Positions 18,046 to 27,128 of a stretch of DNA of 64,000 nt are shown piece after piece (the first letter of the stretch is position 1; each line of letters starts with the position of its first letter). The DNA is from Clostridium_AD sp050717515 (GTDB lineage: Bacteria; Bacillota; Clostridia; Clostridiales; Clostridiaceae). The DNA is taken from contig NZ_JBOITL010000042.1 of NCBI RefSeq assembly GCF_050717515.1, positions 124,001 to 188,000 on the forward strand. The letters are read 5' to 3'. Below the pieces are notes generated by a model. The model did no database searches. It was not told where the DNA came from and saw nothing but the letters and a program-made list of their open reading frames with translations. A program made the position numbers and the translations under genes.

Positions 18046-18698
18046 AAAATCTAATTTATTGTTTAATCCAGCTAATATATTCAGGCGATGAACATTGTGT
18101 AATCTGCAATGAATATACGGTTGAAAGTGAAGCATTATGTACGCAATGCAGGAAAAAAATGAGGCGATGCACCGAAAGTTTTTATCTATGCCATAATGAA
18201 GAGAAATATCTTGTTTGGTCAGTGTTTTATTATTCAAATATAGTAAAAGAGTTAATTATCAGGCTTAAATATAAAAGCGATTTTGTATGTGGAGAAATTT
18301 TAGCGGGGTACATGCTAGAACTTGTAAAAAACAATAAATTAAAATTTGACTTAATAGCTTATGTACCTATGACTAAGAAAGCACAAAAAAATAGAGGATA
18401 TAACCAAAGTGAATTTTTGGCAAATTACTTAGCGAGGTTTTTAAATATTCCCGTAATTTGCAATTTAATTAAAATCGTGGATACTAAGGATCAAATAGGT
18501 TTAAGTGGTGAAGAACGTTGGAATAATATGGACAAATGTTTTCAGATTAAACAAAATAAATTTATACAAAATAAAAAAATTTTAATAGTTGACGATGTTA
18601 TAACTACAGGCGCTACAGCCTTTTATTGTGCAAGCAGGCTAAAAAAAAGTGGAGTAAATAATGTTTGCATATTGACTATAGCCAAAAGTAAGGTATAA
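18018..18698 (+). CDS. comFC: ComF family phosphoribosyltransferase-like protein
   Basis: 226-residue protein of the ComFC/GntX family, linked to competence and DNA uptake in other Bacillota. An N-terminal four-Cys zinc finger (CVICNEY...CTQC) is followed by a phosphoribosyltransferase fold with the PRPP-binding motif KILIVDDVITTGAT near residue 190. The start GTG at 18018 overlaps the upstream gene by 28 bases, which implies translational coupling. No strong Shine-Dalgarno is visible and no later ATG fits, so the start is uncertain. A strong promoter for the next RNA overlaps the 3' end. Confidence 0.88.
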   Translation: MGKRIIKYIKNLIYCLIQLIYSGDEHCVICNEYTVESEALCTQCRKKMRRCTESFYLCHNEEKYLVWSVFYYSNIVKELIIRLKYKSDFVCGEILAGYMLELVKNNKLKFDLIAYVPMTKKAQKNRGYNQSEFLANYLARFLNIPVICNLIKIVDTKDQIGLSGEERWNNMDKCFQIKQNKFIQNKKILIVDDVITTGATAFYCASRLKKSGVNNVCILTIAKSKV

Positions 18699-18699
18699 T
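18672..18699 (+). promoter_or_regulatory. Promoter of the raiA-motif RNA
   Basis: TTGACT, 16-base spacer, TATAAT, located inside the last codons and stop of comFC. The predicted start near 18706 coincides with the 5' end of the structured RNA. Confidence 0.8.
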
Positions 18700-18705
18700 A
18701 TTTAT

Positions 18706-18951
18706 TGTAGTAAGTTAGGTTTGTGGTTGAAAGTCGATGCCAGTCGCAGGCGAAACGATCCACGTAAGTTAAACAAAGTTTAGCGAGCATGGTGCGGCTT
18801 AGAGGTTAGTCCTGCCGTCTTAACGGGCGAGAGTGTAAGTAGTGAGAGGATAATTCCGGGTAGCAAAAGCTCCAGCAGGCGAGTGTGGGGTCAAAGACCA
18901 GGTCAACTAACTTAATATATAAAAACTCCTAATATTATATTGGGAGTTTTT
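18706..18951 (+). ncRNA. raiA-motif structured non-coding RNA
   Basis: A roughly 210-base, comparatively GC-rich stretch with no ORF lies between comFC and hpf (raiA), the location that defines the raiA RNA motif in Clostridia. The ends pair exactly: TAAGTTAG at 18711-18718 with CTAACTTA at 18907-18914. It has its own TTGACT/TATAAT promoter and its own terminator at 18921-18955. Internal segments such as CCTGCCGTCTTAACGGGCG and GGGGTCAAAGACC form local hairpins. The family is known as an abundant conserved RNA of uncertain function; the assignment here is from context, size and structure. Confidence 0.8.
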
Positions 18952-18955
18952 ATTT
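18921..18955 (+). terminator. Terminator of the raiA-motif RNA
   Basis: A 9-bp stem AAAAACTCC/GGAGTTTTT with a 13-base loop and a T-rich tail. Confidence 0.88.
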
Positions 18956-19247
18956 TATATTATATAAAAAATATGCAATATATATATAATTATTTGAGTA
19001 TGTTTTCTAAAACTCATGTAATTTAACTATACAATAAGGGTTGCCTGAAAACAATGGACAATGTACATAAATAAACAGGGGAATAATAAGCAATATTGTG
19101 ATAGTACGCTTTAAATTGAATTAATATTATGTGAATTCTGATTTTAATGGTTGCTATTTAGTATTAAAAGTAATAGTATAGAAATACAACTATATAACAT
19201 GCTTAGTAATCTAGCATTGTATAGATATTAGAAAGGGGCTGGACAGT

Positions 19248-19781
19248 ATGAAAGTTAGAATAATAGGAAAAAACATAGAGATAACAGAGGCCTTGAAAAA
19301 TATTATGGAAAAGAAAATATCTAGATTTGATAAGTATTTTAATCCAGATGTTGAAGCTCAGATAACTTTAGGTGTTCATAAGACCAGACATACTATAGAA
19401 GTTACAATTCCTTTTAACGAAGTTGTTTTAAGAGCAGAAGAGGAAAATGATGATATGTATACTTCATTAGATCTTGTTGTTGATAAATTAGAAGGACAAA
19501 TTAGAAAACATAAAACAAAATTAGAAAAAAGAAATCGTGGAACTTCTCTTAAATTTAAGGGTATACCACTATATACTAATAATAATGAAGAAGATATGGA
19601 ACCCAAAATAGTAAAGACAAAGAAATTTGCATTTAAACCTATGTCAGCAGAGGAAGCAGTTCTTCAAATGGAGCTCGTTGGTCATAGCTTTTTCGTATAT
19701 ATGAGTGATGAAACATCAGAAGTGCACGTAGTATATAAAAGAAAAGATGGGAATTATGGGTTGATAGAGCCAGAGTTTTAA
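19248..19781 (+). CDS. hpf: Ribosome hibernation promoting factor, long form
   Basis: 177-residue long HPF (RaiA/YvyD family). Residues 1-100 are the S30AE domain (MKVRIIGKNIEITEALKN, then EVTIPFNEVVLRAEE and a basic helix RKHKTKLEKR), which occupies the decoding site. Residues about 120-177 form the C-terminal dimerisation domain (FAFKPMSAEEAVLQMELVGHSFFVY) that joins ribosomes into 100S particles. The start follows GAAAGGGGCTGG. A raiA-motif RNA lies upstream, separated by a terminator and a 290-base gap. Confidence 0.96.
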   Translation: MKVRIIGKNIEITEALKNIMEKKISRFDKYFNPDVEAQITLGVHKTRHTIEVTIPFNEVVLRAEEENDDMYTSLDLVVDKLEGQIRKHKTKLEKRNRGTSLKFKGIPLYTNNNEEDMEPKIVKTKKFAFKPMSAEEAVLQMELVGHSFFVYMSDETSEVHVVYKRKDGNYGLIEPEF

Positions 19782-19794
19782 GAAATATTGAATT

Positions 19795-19836
19795 AAAAGG
19801 ACTAAAGTAAGTTTATCTTTACTTTAGTCCTTTTTT
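19795..19836 (+). terminator. Terminator after hpf
   Basis: A 16-bp perfect stem (AAAAGGACTAAAGTAA and complement), 8-base loop, then TTTTTT. Confidence 0.92.
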
Positions 19837-19947
19837 AATTTTAAAAAATATGATAGCTTTTCAATATCATTTATTAAACCTGCATTCTACATAATATGAC
19901 AATGGAAGATTATTAACAATAATTTTACAATTAACAAAGCATATAAG

Positions 19948-19976
19948 TTGAATACGAGCAAATTAAGTGGTATAAT
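19948..19976 (+). promoter_or_regulatory. Probable secA promoter
   Basis: TTGAAT, 17-base spacer, TATAAT, 64 bases before the secA start. Confidence 0.6.
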
Positions 19977-20039
19977 TTAGATTGTATATTTAGGAATTAT
20001 TAATAGGAATTATTAAAATGAATAGTGAGGATGAAAATT

Positions 20040-22541
20040 ATGAATTTTTTCAATAAATTATTTGGTACTTATAGTGATAGAGAAATAAAAAGAATAATTT
20101 CAACGGTAGATAAGATAGAGGAATTAGATACAAAAATGACTAGCTTAACTGATGAAGAGCTTAAAGCAAAAACGGAAGAATTTAAGACTAGGCTTAATAA
20201 GGGAGAGACTTTGGATGATATATTACCTGAAGCCTTTGCGGCAGTTAGAGAAGCTTCATGGAGAGTTCTTAGCAAGAAGCATTTTAGAGTACAACTAATT
20301 GGTGGTATAATACTACATCAAGGAAGAATAACTGAAATGAAAACTGGCGAAGGAAAGACATTAGTGGCTACACTTCCATCATATTTGAATGCGCTAACAG
20401 AGAAGGGTGTTCATATAGTTACAGTTAATGACTATCTTGCAAAAAGAGATAGAGACGAGATGGGTCAAATACACGAATTTTTAGGCCTTTCTGTGGGCGT
20501 AATTATTCATGATTTAGACCAAACTCAAAGACAAGAGGCTTATAATTCAGATATAACCTACGGAACAAATAATGAATTTGGGTTCGATTATTTAAGAGAT
20601 AATATGGTTGTTTATAAAGAAGAAAGAGTTCAAAGGAAATTAAACTTTGTAGTGGTGGATGAGGTCGACTCCATATTAATAGATGAAGCTAGAACCCCAC
20701 TTATAATATCTGGAGAAGGAGAAAAATCTACAGACTTTTATAAAGTAGCAGATTTTTTTGTTAAGAGCCTTGTGAAAGAAGAAGACTATACTATAGATGA
20801 AAAAGCTAGTGCTGTTATAATGTCTGATGCTGGTATAGACAAAGCAGAAAAATATTTCCATCTAGAAAATTATGCTGATGCAGAAAATATGACTGTGCAG
20901 CACCATGTGGTTCAAGCTTTAAAAGCAAATTATATCATGAGAAAAGATAAAGATTACATGGATAAAGATGGAGAAGTTATAATTGTAGATGAGTTTACTG
21001 GAAGACTTATGGAAGGTAGAAGATATAGTGATGGACTTCACCAAGCTATTGAAGCAAAAGAGGGCGTAAAAATTGAAAAAGAGTCAAAAACCCTTGCTAC
21101 AATTACTTTCCAAAACTATTTTAGAATGTACAATAAGTTATCAGGCATGACTGGTACTGCACTTACAGAAGAAAATGAATTTAGAGAAATATATGGACTT
21201 GACGTATTAGTAATACCTACTAATAAGCCGCTCACAAGACTTGATAATGCAGACTTAGTTTATAAAACTGTTAAGGGGAAATATAAGGCTATAGTGGATG
21301 AAATAGTTGAGACATATAAAAGCAAGCAACCTGTTCTTGTAGGTACTGTTAGTATAGAAAAATCAGAATTATTATCTGAAATGCTTAAAAGACGCGGAGT
21401 TCCTCATCAAGTACTTAATGCTAAATATCATGAAAAAGAAGCTGATATAATATCCCATGCAGGAGCACTTGGCATGGTTACTATAGCAACTAATATGGCA
21501 GGTCGTGGTACGGATATTAAGCTTGAAGATGGCGTTGTTGAAGCAGGAGGACTCAAGATAATTGGAACGGAAAGACATGAATCTAGGCGTATTGATAATC
21601 AACTTAGAGGACGTTCTGGTCGTCAAGGAGATATAGGAAGCTCAAGATTCTACATATCACTGGAAGATGACTTAATGAGAATATTCGGTTCTGAAAGGCT
21701 TCAAGGAGTAGTAGAAAAATTAGGCTTAACTGATGAGGATGCTATCGAAAGTAAAATGGTAAGTGGAGCTATAGAAAGCGCTCAAAAGAAAGTTGAAGGA
21801 AATAACTTTGATATAAGAAAAAATGTTGTTCAATATGATGATGTAATGAATCAACAGAGAGAAATAATATATAGACAAAGAACAGAAGTTCTTCAAGGAG
21901 AAAACATAAAAGATCAAGTTGAAGAAATGATAAAAGATGTTGTTTTAACTGCAGTTGCATCTCATATTACTGGTATAGAGGAAAGTTTCGACGAAGAATT
22001 AGTAAAATTAATTAATTTCCTTGAACAAATATATCTTCCAAAGGGAATTGTTTCAGTAGAAGAATTGGGTAAAACATCTAATGATGAAATTAAGGCTACT
22101 CTTTTAGATATAGCTGAGAAAATGTATGCTCAGAAAGAAGAACATTTCGGTGAAGAACAAATGAGAGAAGTTGAAAGAGTTATTCTTCTAAGGGTTGTAG
22201 ACAGTAAATGGATGGACCATATTGATGATATGGAGCATTTGAAGCAAGGTATTGGACTACGAGCTTATAAACAGCAGGATCCATCACAAGCCTACCAAAT
22301 GGAAGGTAGTGATATGTTTGCTGAAATGATTGACAATATAAAGACGGAAACAGTTAAATATCTATTCCATGTGCAAATAGAAAAAGCGCCTGAAAGAGAA
22401 ATGGTTGCAAAGATTACATCAACCAATCATGATGATTCTGCTAAAAAAGAGCCAACTAAAAAAGAAGTTAAACCAGGAAGAAATGATGATTGTTCTTGTG
22501 GTTCAGGGAAGAAATATAAAAACTGCTGTGGCAGGGGATAA
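20040..22541 (+). CDS. secA: Preprotein translocase ATPase SecA
   Basis: Cytosolic motor that pushes unfolded preproteins through SecYEG. The 833 residues include Walker A TGEGKTLVATLPSYL, the VDEVDSILIDEARTPLIISG box, IATNMAGRGTDIKL, and the C-terminal zinc motif CSCGSGKKYKNCC that contacts SecB or the ribosome. The start ATG at 20040 follows AGTGAGG by 9 bases; an ORF extension to a GTG at 20025 runs through that ribosome binding site. The gene is upstream of prfB, a common Bacillota order. Confidence 0.97.
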   Translation: MNFFNKLFGTYSDREIKRIISTVDKIEELDTKMTSLTDEELKAKTEEFKTRLNKGETLDDILPEAFAAVREASWRVLSKKHFRVQLIGGIILHQGRITEMKTGEGKTLVATLPSYLNALTEKGVHIVTVNDYLAKRDRDEMGQIHEFLGLSVGVIIHDLDQTQRQEAYNSDITYGTNNEFGFDYLRDNMVVYKEERVQRKLNFVVVDEVDSILIDEARTPLIISGEGEKSTDFYKVADFFVKSLVKEEDYTIDEKASAVIMSDAGIDKAEKYFHLENYADAENMTVQHHVVQALKANYIMRKDKDYMDKDGEVIIVDEFTGRLMEGRRYSDGLHQAIEAKEGVKIEKESKTLATITFQNYFRMYNKLSGMTGTALTEENEFREIYGLDVLVIPTNKPLTRLDNADLVYKTVKGKYKAIVDEIVETYKSKQPVLVGTVSIEKSELLSEMLKRRGVPHQVLNAKYHEKEADIISHAGALGMVTIATNMAGRGTDIKLEDGVVEAGGLKIIGTERHESRRIDNQLRGRSGRQGDIGSSRFYISLEDDLMRIFGSERLQGVVEKLGLTDEDAIESKMVSGAIESAQKKVEGNNFDIRKNVVQYDDVMNQQREIIYRQRTEVLQGENIKDQVEEMIKDVVLTAVASHITGIEESFDEELVKLINFLEQIYLPKGIVSVEELGKTSNDEIKATLLDIAEKMYAQKEEHFGEEQMREVERVILLRVVDSKWMDHIDDMEHLKQGIGLRAYKQQDPSQAYQMEGSDMFAEMIDNIKTETVKYLFHVQIEKAPEREMVAKITSTNHDDSAKKEPTKKEVKPGRNDDCSCGSGKKYKNCCGRG

Positions 22542-22632
22542 TAATCATTAACTTCACCAGAGAAATTCATAAGGATTAGCAATTCTGGACAAAAACAAGG
22601 AATAGTAATAGTTGGAAATTGATAGATGACAG

Positions 22633-22698
22633 TTGACAGTTAATAAAATTTTTCCCAGTGGAAAAACGAAAACTAAACTGTTTACTGTCAATTTTTAA
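22633..22698 (+). terminator. Nested hairpins after secA, possible terminator
   Basis: Inner 7-bp stem TTTTTCC/GGAAAAA with loop CAGT, enclosed by outer 8-bp stem TTGACAGT/ACTGTCAA, then TTTTTAATTT. It may end secA transcription before prfB. Confidence 0.5.
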
Positions 22699-22724
22699 TT
22701 TAAACTAAAAAAGGGGTGCAATAA

Positions 22725-23829
22725 TTGATAGTACAAATAGAAGAAATAGTAAGTGAATTAAATGTAGTAAAAGTTAACGTAGAAGAAATCAGGGTGTCTC
22801 TTTGACATAACAACATTGGAAAAAGAGTTAAGAGAGTTTGAATTTAAAATGCAAGAAACTAGTTTTTGGGATAATATTGACCTTGCGCAAGAAATTGCTC
22901 AGAAAGCTAAGGCAATTAAAGATAGGATTGATCGATTTGACCTATTGATTAGCAAAATAGAGGATTTAGATGTGCTTATTGAGCTTAGCGCGGAGGAAGA
23001 AGATGATTCCTCTATAGGAGAAATAAAAATTGAATTAAGAGATTTAGCCCGTGATATTGACAGGTTTAGGATTGAAATTTTACTATCTGGAAAATATGAT
23101 ATAAATAATGCTATTTTAACCCTTCACAACGGTGCAGGTGGGAATGATGCTCAAGACTGGACAGAAATGCTGTATAGGATGTATTCAAGATGGTGTGAAA
23201 AAAAGGGATATAAAATCGAAGTTTTAGATTATCAGCCCTCTGATGAAGCAGGTATTAAAGCAGTTACATTAAAAATAACTGGTGAGTTTGCCTATGGATA
23301 TCTAAAAGCTGAAAAGGGAGTGCATAGACTTGTAAGAATTTCACCCTTTAATGCAAATGGCAAAAGGCAAACTTCCTTCGCTTCTTGCGAAGTACTTCCA
23401 GAGCTAACTGAAAGTCAAGATATCGATATAAGACCTGACGACCTCAGAATAGACACTTTTAGGTCAGGTGGTGCTGGAGGTCAACATGTAAATAAAACTG
23501 AGTCAGCCATAAGGATTACTCATATACCTACGGGTATAGTGGTTCAGTGTCAAAATGAAAGAAGTCAGCATAGTAATAAACAAACTGCAATGAAGATGCT
23601 TATGGCAAAACTTTTAGATTTAAAGGAAAGAGCTAAAAAGGATAGAATTGAAGACTTAACTGGGGATCTAAAAGATAATGGTTGGGGAAGTCAAATTAGA
23701 TCTTATGTATTTCATCCATATAATTTGGTTAAGGATCATAGAACCAATACTGAGATGGGAAATGTAGATGCGGTTATGGATGGGGATATTGATATTTTCA
23801 TTGTGGAGTACCTTAGAATGAACAAATAA
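22725..23829 (+). CDS. prfB: Peptide chain release factor 2 (programmed +1 frameshift)
   Basis: RF2 ends translation at UGA and UAA. It is read in two frames: 22725-22802 (26 codons from a TTG start preceded by AAGGGGTG), then, after the slippery CTT, a +1 shift past the T of TGA at 22803 and on from GAC at 22804 to 23829. The total is about 367 residues, normal for RF2. The site AGGGTGTCTCTTTGAC has the internal Shine-Dalgarno-like AGGGTG and CTT-TGA-C that define the known autoregulatory frameshift: low RF2 lets the ribosome pause at TGA and shift. The stop-recognition tripeptide SPF and the catalytic GGQ (GGAGGQHVNKTESAIR) are present. Not a pseudogene. Confidence 0.96.
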
Positions 23830-23845
23830 AAATACAGCTTTAAAT

Positions 23846-23880
23846 AAAAGTTTCAGCAGAATTCTGCTGGAACTTTTATT
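23846..23880. terminator. Bidirectional terminator between prfB and yeiH
   Basis: A stem of about 16 bp centred on CAGCAGAATTCTGCTG with AAAAGTT/AACTTTT ends, between convergent genes. Confidence 0.88.
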
Positions 23881-23925
23881 TTGATCGTATATAAATATAT
23901 GATTATTAAAACTAATAAGGTGATT

Positions 23926-24933
23926 TTACATTTGTTTTGTTAAAATTTGCACACCTATACTAACAATGGCAACTGTGAACCAAACTATAAGACCGAGAAA
24001 GATAGGTTTAACACCATTTTTCATCATCTTTTTAAAGTCTGAAGAGAGCCCAATAGCTGAAAGAGCCATTACTATCATAAATTTGCCTAGTGTATTTATG
24101 TATGATATGCTGTTTCCTTTAAATAGACCCAAAGTATTTAATAGTGAAGCTACTAAAAACCATAATATAAACCAAGGGAATATTTTTTTAAAACTAAAGT
24201 TAGCAGTTGTATCCACCTTTGATTCTTTCTTCTTTTTTATAGCAACTATAATACTAAATACAATTGAAATGGGTATAATTAAAGTAGCTCTTGTAAGTTT
24301 AACTATAGTTGCATAGCTGCCGGCTGCATTACTATAAGCGTAACCCGCAGCCACTACAGAAGAAGTGTCATTAATAGCAGTACCGGCCCAAAGTCCAAAG
24401 GCTTTATCAGAAAAATGAAGTAAATGGCCAAGAGGTGGGAAAATAAGAACTGCAATAATATTAAATAAGAATATAGTAGAAATTGAGTAGGCTATTTCCA
24501 TTTCATCAGCTTCTATTATAGGAGCTATTGCAGCAATGGCGGATCCGCAACATATGGCAGTGCCTACGCCGATTAAGGATTTAAGCTTTGAAGGAATGCC
24601 TAGTAATTTTCCAAAGCCATAAGCTGATATAAAGGCTGCTGATAAGGTGAAAAATGTAACAGATAATGAATCCATGCCTGTTTGTAACACCGTAGTTAAA
24701 CTTAATCCAGCGCCAAGCACAATTATTGACCATTGAAGTATTTTTTTAGAAGTGAAGCCTATCCCTTTTAAAGTATTTTTTGGCTTTCCAAATATATTAT
24801 TTATAATGATTCCTATAATAATACCAAATACAGGGCCACCAACTATGGGTAAAAGATTACCTAGCCAAGTGGAAATAAGTGCTAGAACAAATGCAAATAG
24901 TATACCTTGAATATTTTGTTTAAACCAATTCAT
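23926..24933 (-). CDS. YeiH family (UPF0324) membrane transporter
   Basis: 335-residue multi-pass membrane protein with about ten hydrophobic helices. Family features include the GIIIGIIINNIFG segment near the N-terminus, GVGTAICCGSAIAA in the middle and FGLWAGTAINDTSSVVAAGYA. Members are annotated as putative sulfate/sulfonate exporters, but the substrate is not established. The start ATG at 24933 follows AAGGAGACG on the minus strand. It is monocistronic, convergent with prfB. Confidence 0.88.
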   Translation of the reverse strand: MNWFKQNIQGILFAFVLALISTWLGNLLPIVGGPVFGIIIGIIINNIFGKPKNTLKGIGFTSKKILQWSIIVLGAGLSLTTVLQTGMDSLSVTFFTLSAAFISAYGFGKLLGIPSKLKSLIGVGTAICCGSAIAAIAPIIEADEMEIAYSISTIFLFNIIAVLIFPPLGHLLHFSDKAFGLWAGTAINDTSSVVAAGYAYSNAAGSYATIVKLTRATLIIPISIVFSIIVAIKKKKESKVDTTANFSFKKIFPWFILWFLVASLLNTLGLFKGNSISYINTLGKFMIVMALSAIGLSSDFKKMMKNGVKPIFLGLIVWFTVAIVSIGVQILTKQM

Positions 24934-25013
24934 AATAACGTCTCCTTATTTTTTATCCTTGTCACTTACTAACATTGAATTTTTGGTATTATGCTATTTT
25001 TAAAATGCAAATG

Positions 25014-25050
25014 AAAATCGCCTCATTTTTTTATAAAGTGAGGCGATTTT
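25014..25050. terminator. Terminator between proS and yeiH
   Basis: A 12-bp perfect stem AAAATCGCCTCA/TGAGGCGATTTT with a 13-base loop. It sits 42 bases past the proS stop (minus strand). Confidence 0.85.
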
Positions 25051-25091
25051 TATTTATATTTTAAATTTAGGTTCAGAGCTAATGTCTAATT

Positions 25092-26528
25092 TTAATAAGC
25101 TCTTCCCCAAGTTACTATAGCCTTAGCTGGTTTTCCACAACATAAGCAAACACCTTTTTTATCTGGTTGATCCAGTGGCATGCATCTAGAAGATGCACCA
25201 GCTACTTCTTTTACATTTTCTTCACAAGCGAGTTCACCACACCATGGAGCATCAACAAATCCTAAAGTTTTATCAAGAAGCTCTTTTAGCTCTTCTACTG
25301 TGGTTGTGCTAAAGGTTCTTTTATTTTGTATATTTCTAGCTTTTTCAAGTAGTGATTTTTGAATATCTTTTAAAATTTCTGGTACTAATGCTTCTAGTTC
25401 AGGCATTGGAACAATGATTTTTTCTCTTGTATCACGTCTAACTAATACTACTTGATTTTTTTCTATATCTTTTGGTCCAACTTCAAGCCTTAGTGGGACA
25501 CCTTTCATTTCATATTGGCTAAATTTCCATCCAGCCATTTTGTCGCTAGTATCCATTTTTACTCTAGCTACCTTTGACAACATATTCTTAAGTTCTGTAG
25601 CTTTTTCAATTACGCCTTCTTTATGGAGTGCAACTGGAACTATGATAAGTTGAATTGGAGCCACTGCTGGTGGCAGTACCAAACCACTTTCATCACCATG
25701 AACCATGATTATAGCACCGATAAGTCTTGTGGACATTCCCCAAGAAGTTTGGTGAACATAAGCAAGTTTTCCTGTTTTATCTGTATATTGAATGTTAAAT
25801 GCTCTGGCAAAACCATCTCCGAAGTTATGAGAAGTACCGCATTGCAGTGCTTTCCCATCGTGCATTAAACTTTCAATTGTGTAAGTATCTTTTGCTCCTG
25901 CAAATTTCTCTTTTTCAGTTTTTTGACCTTTTATAACTGGAATCGCAAGGGTTTCTTCGCAAAAAGTTGCGTATATATTTAACATTTTAAGGGTTTCTTC
26001 TTTTGATTCTTCCGCAGTTGCATGAGCGGTATGTCCTTCTTGCCATAAAAATTCTGAGCTTCTAAGAAAAGGTCTAGTAGTTTTTTCCCATCTTACTACA
26101 GAACACCATTGATTATATAATTTAGGAAGATCATTGTAAGATTGAATTATCTTTGCATAGTGATCACAAAATAATGTTTCAGAAGTAGGTCTCACGCAAA
26201 GTCTTTCTGCTAATAGTTCGTTACCGCCATGTGTTACCCAAGCAACCTCTGGTGCGAAGCCTTTAACATGATCTGCTTCTTTTTTTAGAAGGCTTTCAGG
26301 AATGAACATTGGCATATATACATTTTCGTGATCTGTATCTTTAAACATCTGATCTAAAATTTTCTGAATATTCTCCCAAATTGCATATCCGTAAGGCCTT
26401 ATTACCATGCAACCTCTAACGCTTGCATAATCAGCGAGTTCTGCTTTTTTTACAATATCTGTATACCATTGTGCAAAATCATCTTCCATAGAGGCGATAG
26501 ATTCTACAAATTTTTTATCTTTTTCCAT
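25092..26528 (-). CDS. proS: Prolyl-tRNA synthetase (ProS type 3)
   Basis: Charges tRNA-Pro. The 478-residue length, absence of the inserted editing domain, and C-terminal extension with a cysteine cluster (ELACEENV...SSRC...CLCCG) ending in WGRAY mark the archaeal/eukaryal-like type 3 enzyme rather than the roughly 570-residue bacterial type. Class II motifs include RPYGYAIWENIQKILD, LCVRPTSETLF, and WEKTTRPFLRSSEFLWQEGHTAH. The ATG at 26528 follows GAGAGGAGATTAATT; the longer ORF to 26585 runs into the leader. It is preceded by a T-box with a Pro specifier and is divergent from prdR. Confidence 0.95.
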   Translation of the reverse strand: MEKDKKFVESIASMEDDFAQWYTDIVKKAELADYASVRGCMVIRPYGYAIWENIQKILDQMFKDTDHENVYMPMFIPESLLKKEADHVKGFAPEVAWVTHGGNELLAERLCVRPTSETLFCDHYAKIIQSYNDLPKLYNQWCSVVRWEKTTRPFLRSSEFLWQEGHTAHATAEESKEETLKMLNIYATFCEETLAIPVIKGQKTEKEKFAGAKDTYTIESLMHDGKALQCGTSHNFGDGFARAFNIQYTDKTGKLAYVHQTSWGMSTRLIGAIIMVHGDESGLVLPPAVAPIQLIIVPVALHKEGVIEKATELKNMLSKVARVKMDTSDKMAGWKFSQYEMKGVPLRLEVGPKDIEKNQVVLVRRDTREKIIVPMPELEALVPEILKDIQKSLLEKARNIQNKRTFSTTTVEELKELLDKTLGFVDAPWCGELACEENVKEVAGASSRCMPLDQPDKKGVCLCCGKPAKAIVTWGRAY

Positions 26529-26565
26529 AATTAATCTCCTCTCATTTAATAAAATTTTTAAAAAT

Positions 26566-26800
26566 GAATACAAAAAAAACCCCATCCCGAAAAGGGACCG
26601 AGAAATATCGGTGGTACCACCCTAGTTGATATAAAAAATATCCACTCAGATTCTAGATAACGGTAGAAAACCGCTGTAGCTTACTGCAAAAAAAACATTT
26701 CGTACAGAACTCCAAGGTGGGTTCAAAATGATCTTTTAAAAATCTTACACCAATGATTTTCTCGCTGTGAAAAGATCTCATTTTTACTAATCCTTTTCTT
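26566..26800 (-). promoter_or_regulatory. T-box leader of proS (Pro specifier)
   Basis: On the minus strand the leader shows the T-box sequence AGGGTGGTACCACCG (antiterminator bulge that pairs with uncharged tRNA) followed by a GC-rich hairpin and TTTTTTTT just before proS. The upstream stem I region ends with GAACCCACCTTGGAG; aligned with the Cys T-box at 47344, the specifier triplet is CCC (26721-26719), a proline codon. Uncharged tRNA-Pro is expected to allow readthrough into proS. Confidence 0.9.
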
Positions 26801-26852
26801 TGTATTGGGTATATTCACTTTTAATGACAGTTTACTTTATACTTTAGAATTA

Positions 26853-26881
26853 ATCATAGAATAAAAATAATAATATGTCAA
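26853..26881 (-). promoter_or_regulatory. Promoter of the proS T-box transcript
   Basis: On the minus strand: TTGACA, 17-base spacer, TATGAT, about 50 bases ahead of the T-box. Confidence 0.75.
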
Positions 26882-26928
26882 GACTATTTTTACCTGAAAT
26901 TAGGGGTTTTAATATTTTACGTGCAAAT

Positions 26929-27028
26929 TAACGACATTTTAGAAGGAAAGCTTCCTCGCTTCTATAAGTGAGAGTCTAAATATCCGTCTGAAGTCATTGA
27001 TATTGTAGCTTCACAGATGATGATTTAA
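26929..27028 (+). repeat. Dispersed intergenic repeat, copy B
   Basis: Starts TAACGACATT, contains a 49-base insert with a GGAAAGCTTCC hairpin, and ends with a 42-base stretch (CTGAAGT...CACAGATGATGATTTAA) that matches copy A at 59509 with only a few mismatches. It lies between the proS and prdR promoters. Confidence 0.7.
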
Positions 27029-27128
27029 TGAAAAATGATTGAAGATATGCATGTATATTAAAAAATAGAGCAAAGTATTTAGAGAGTGTAAAAATAATAA
27101 AAAATTTTATATAATTCAAGGGTTTGCT

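Noticed and set aside
22725..22805. prfB as a frameshifted pseudogene
   Set aside because: The break is the well-known CTT-TGA-C programmed frameshift with an upstream AGGGTG; downstream RF2 sequence is intact.
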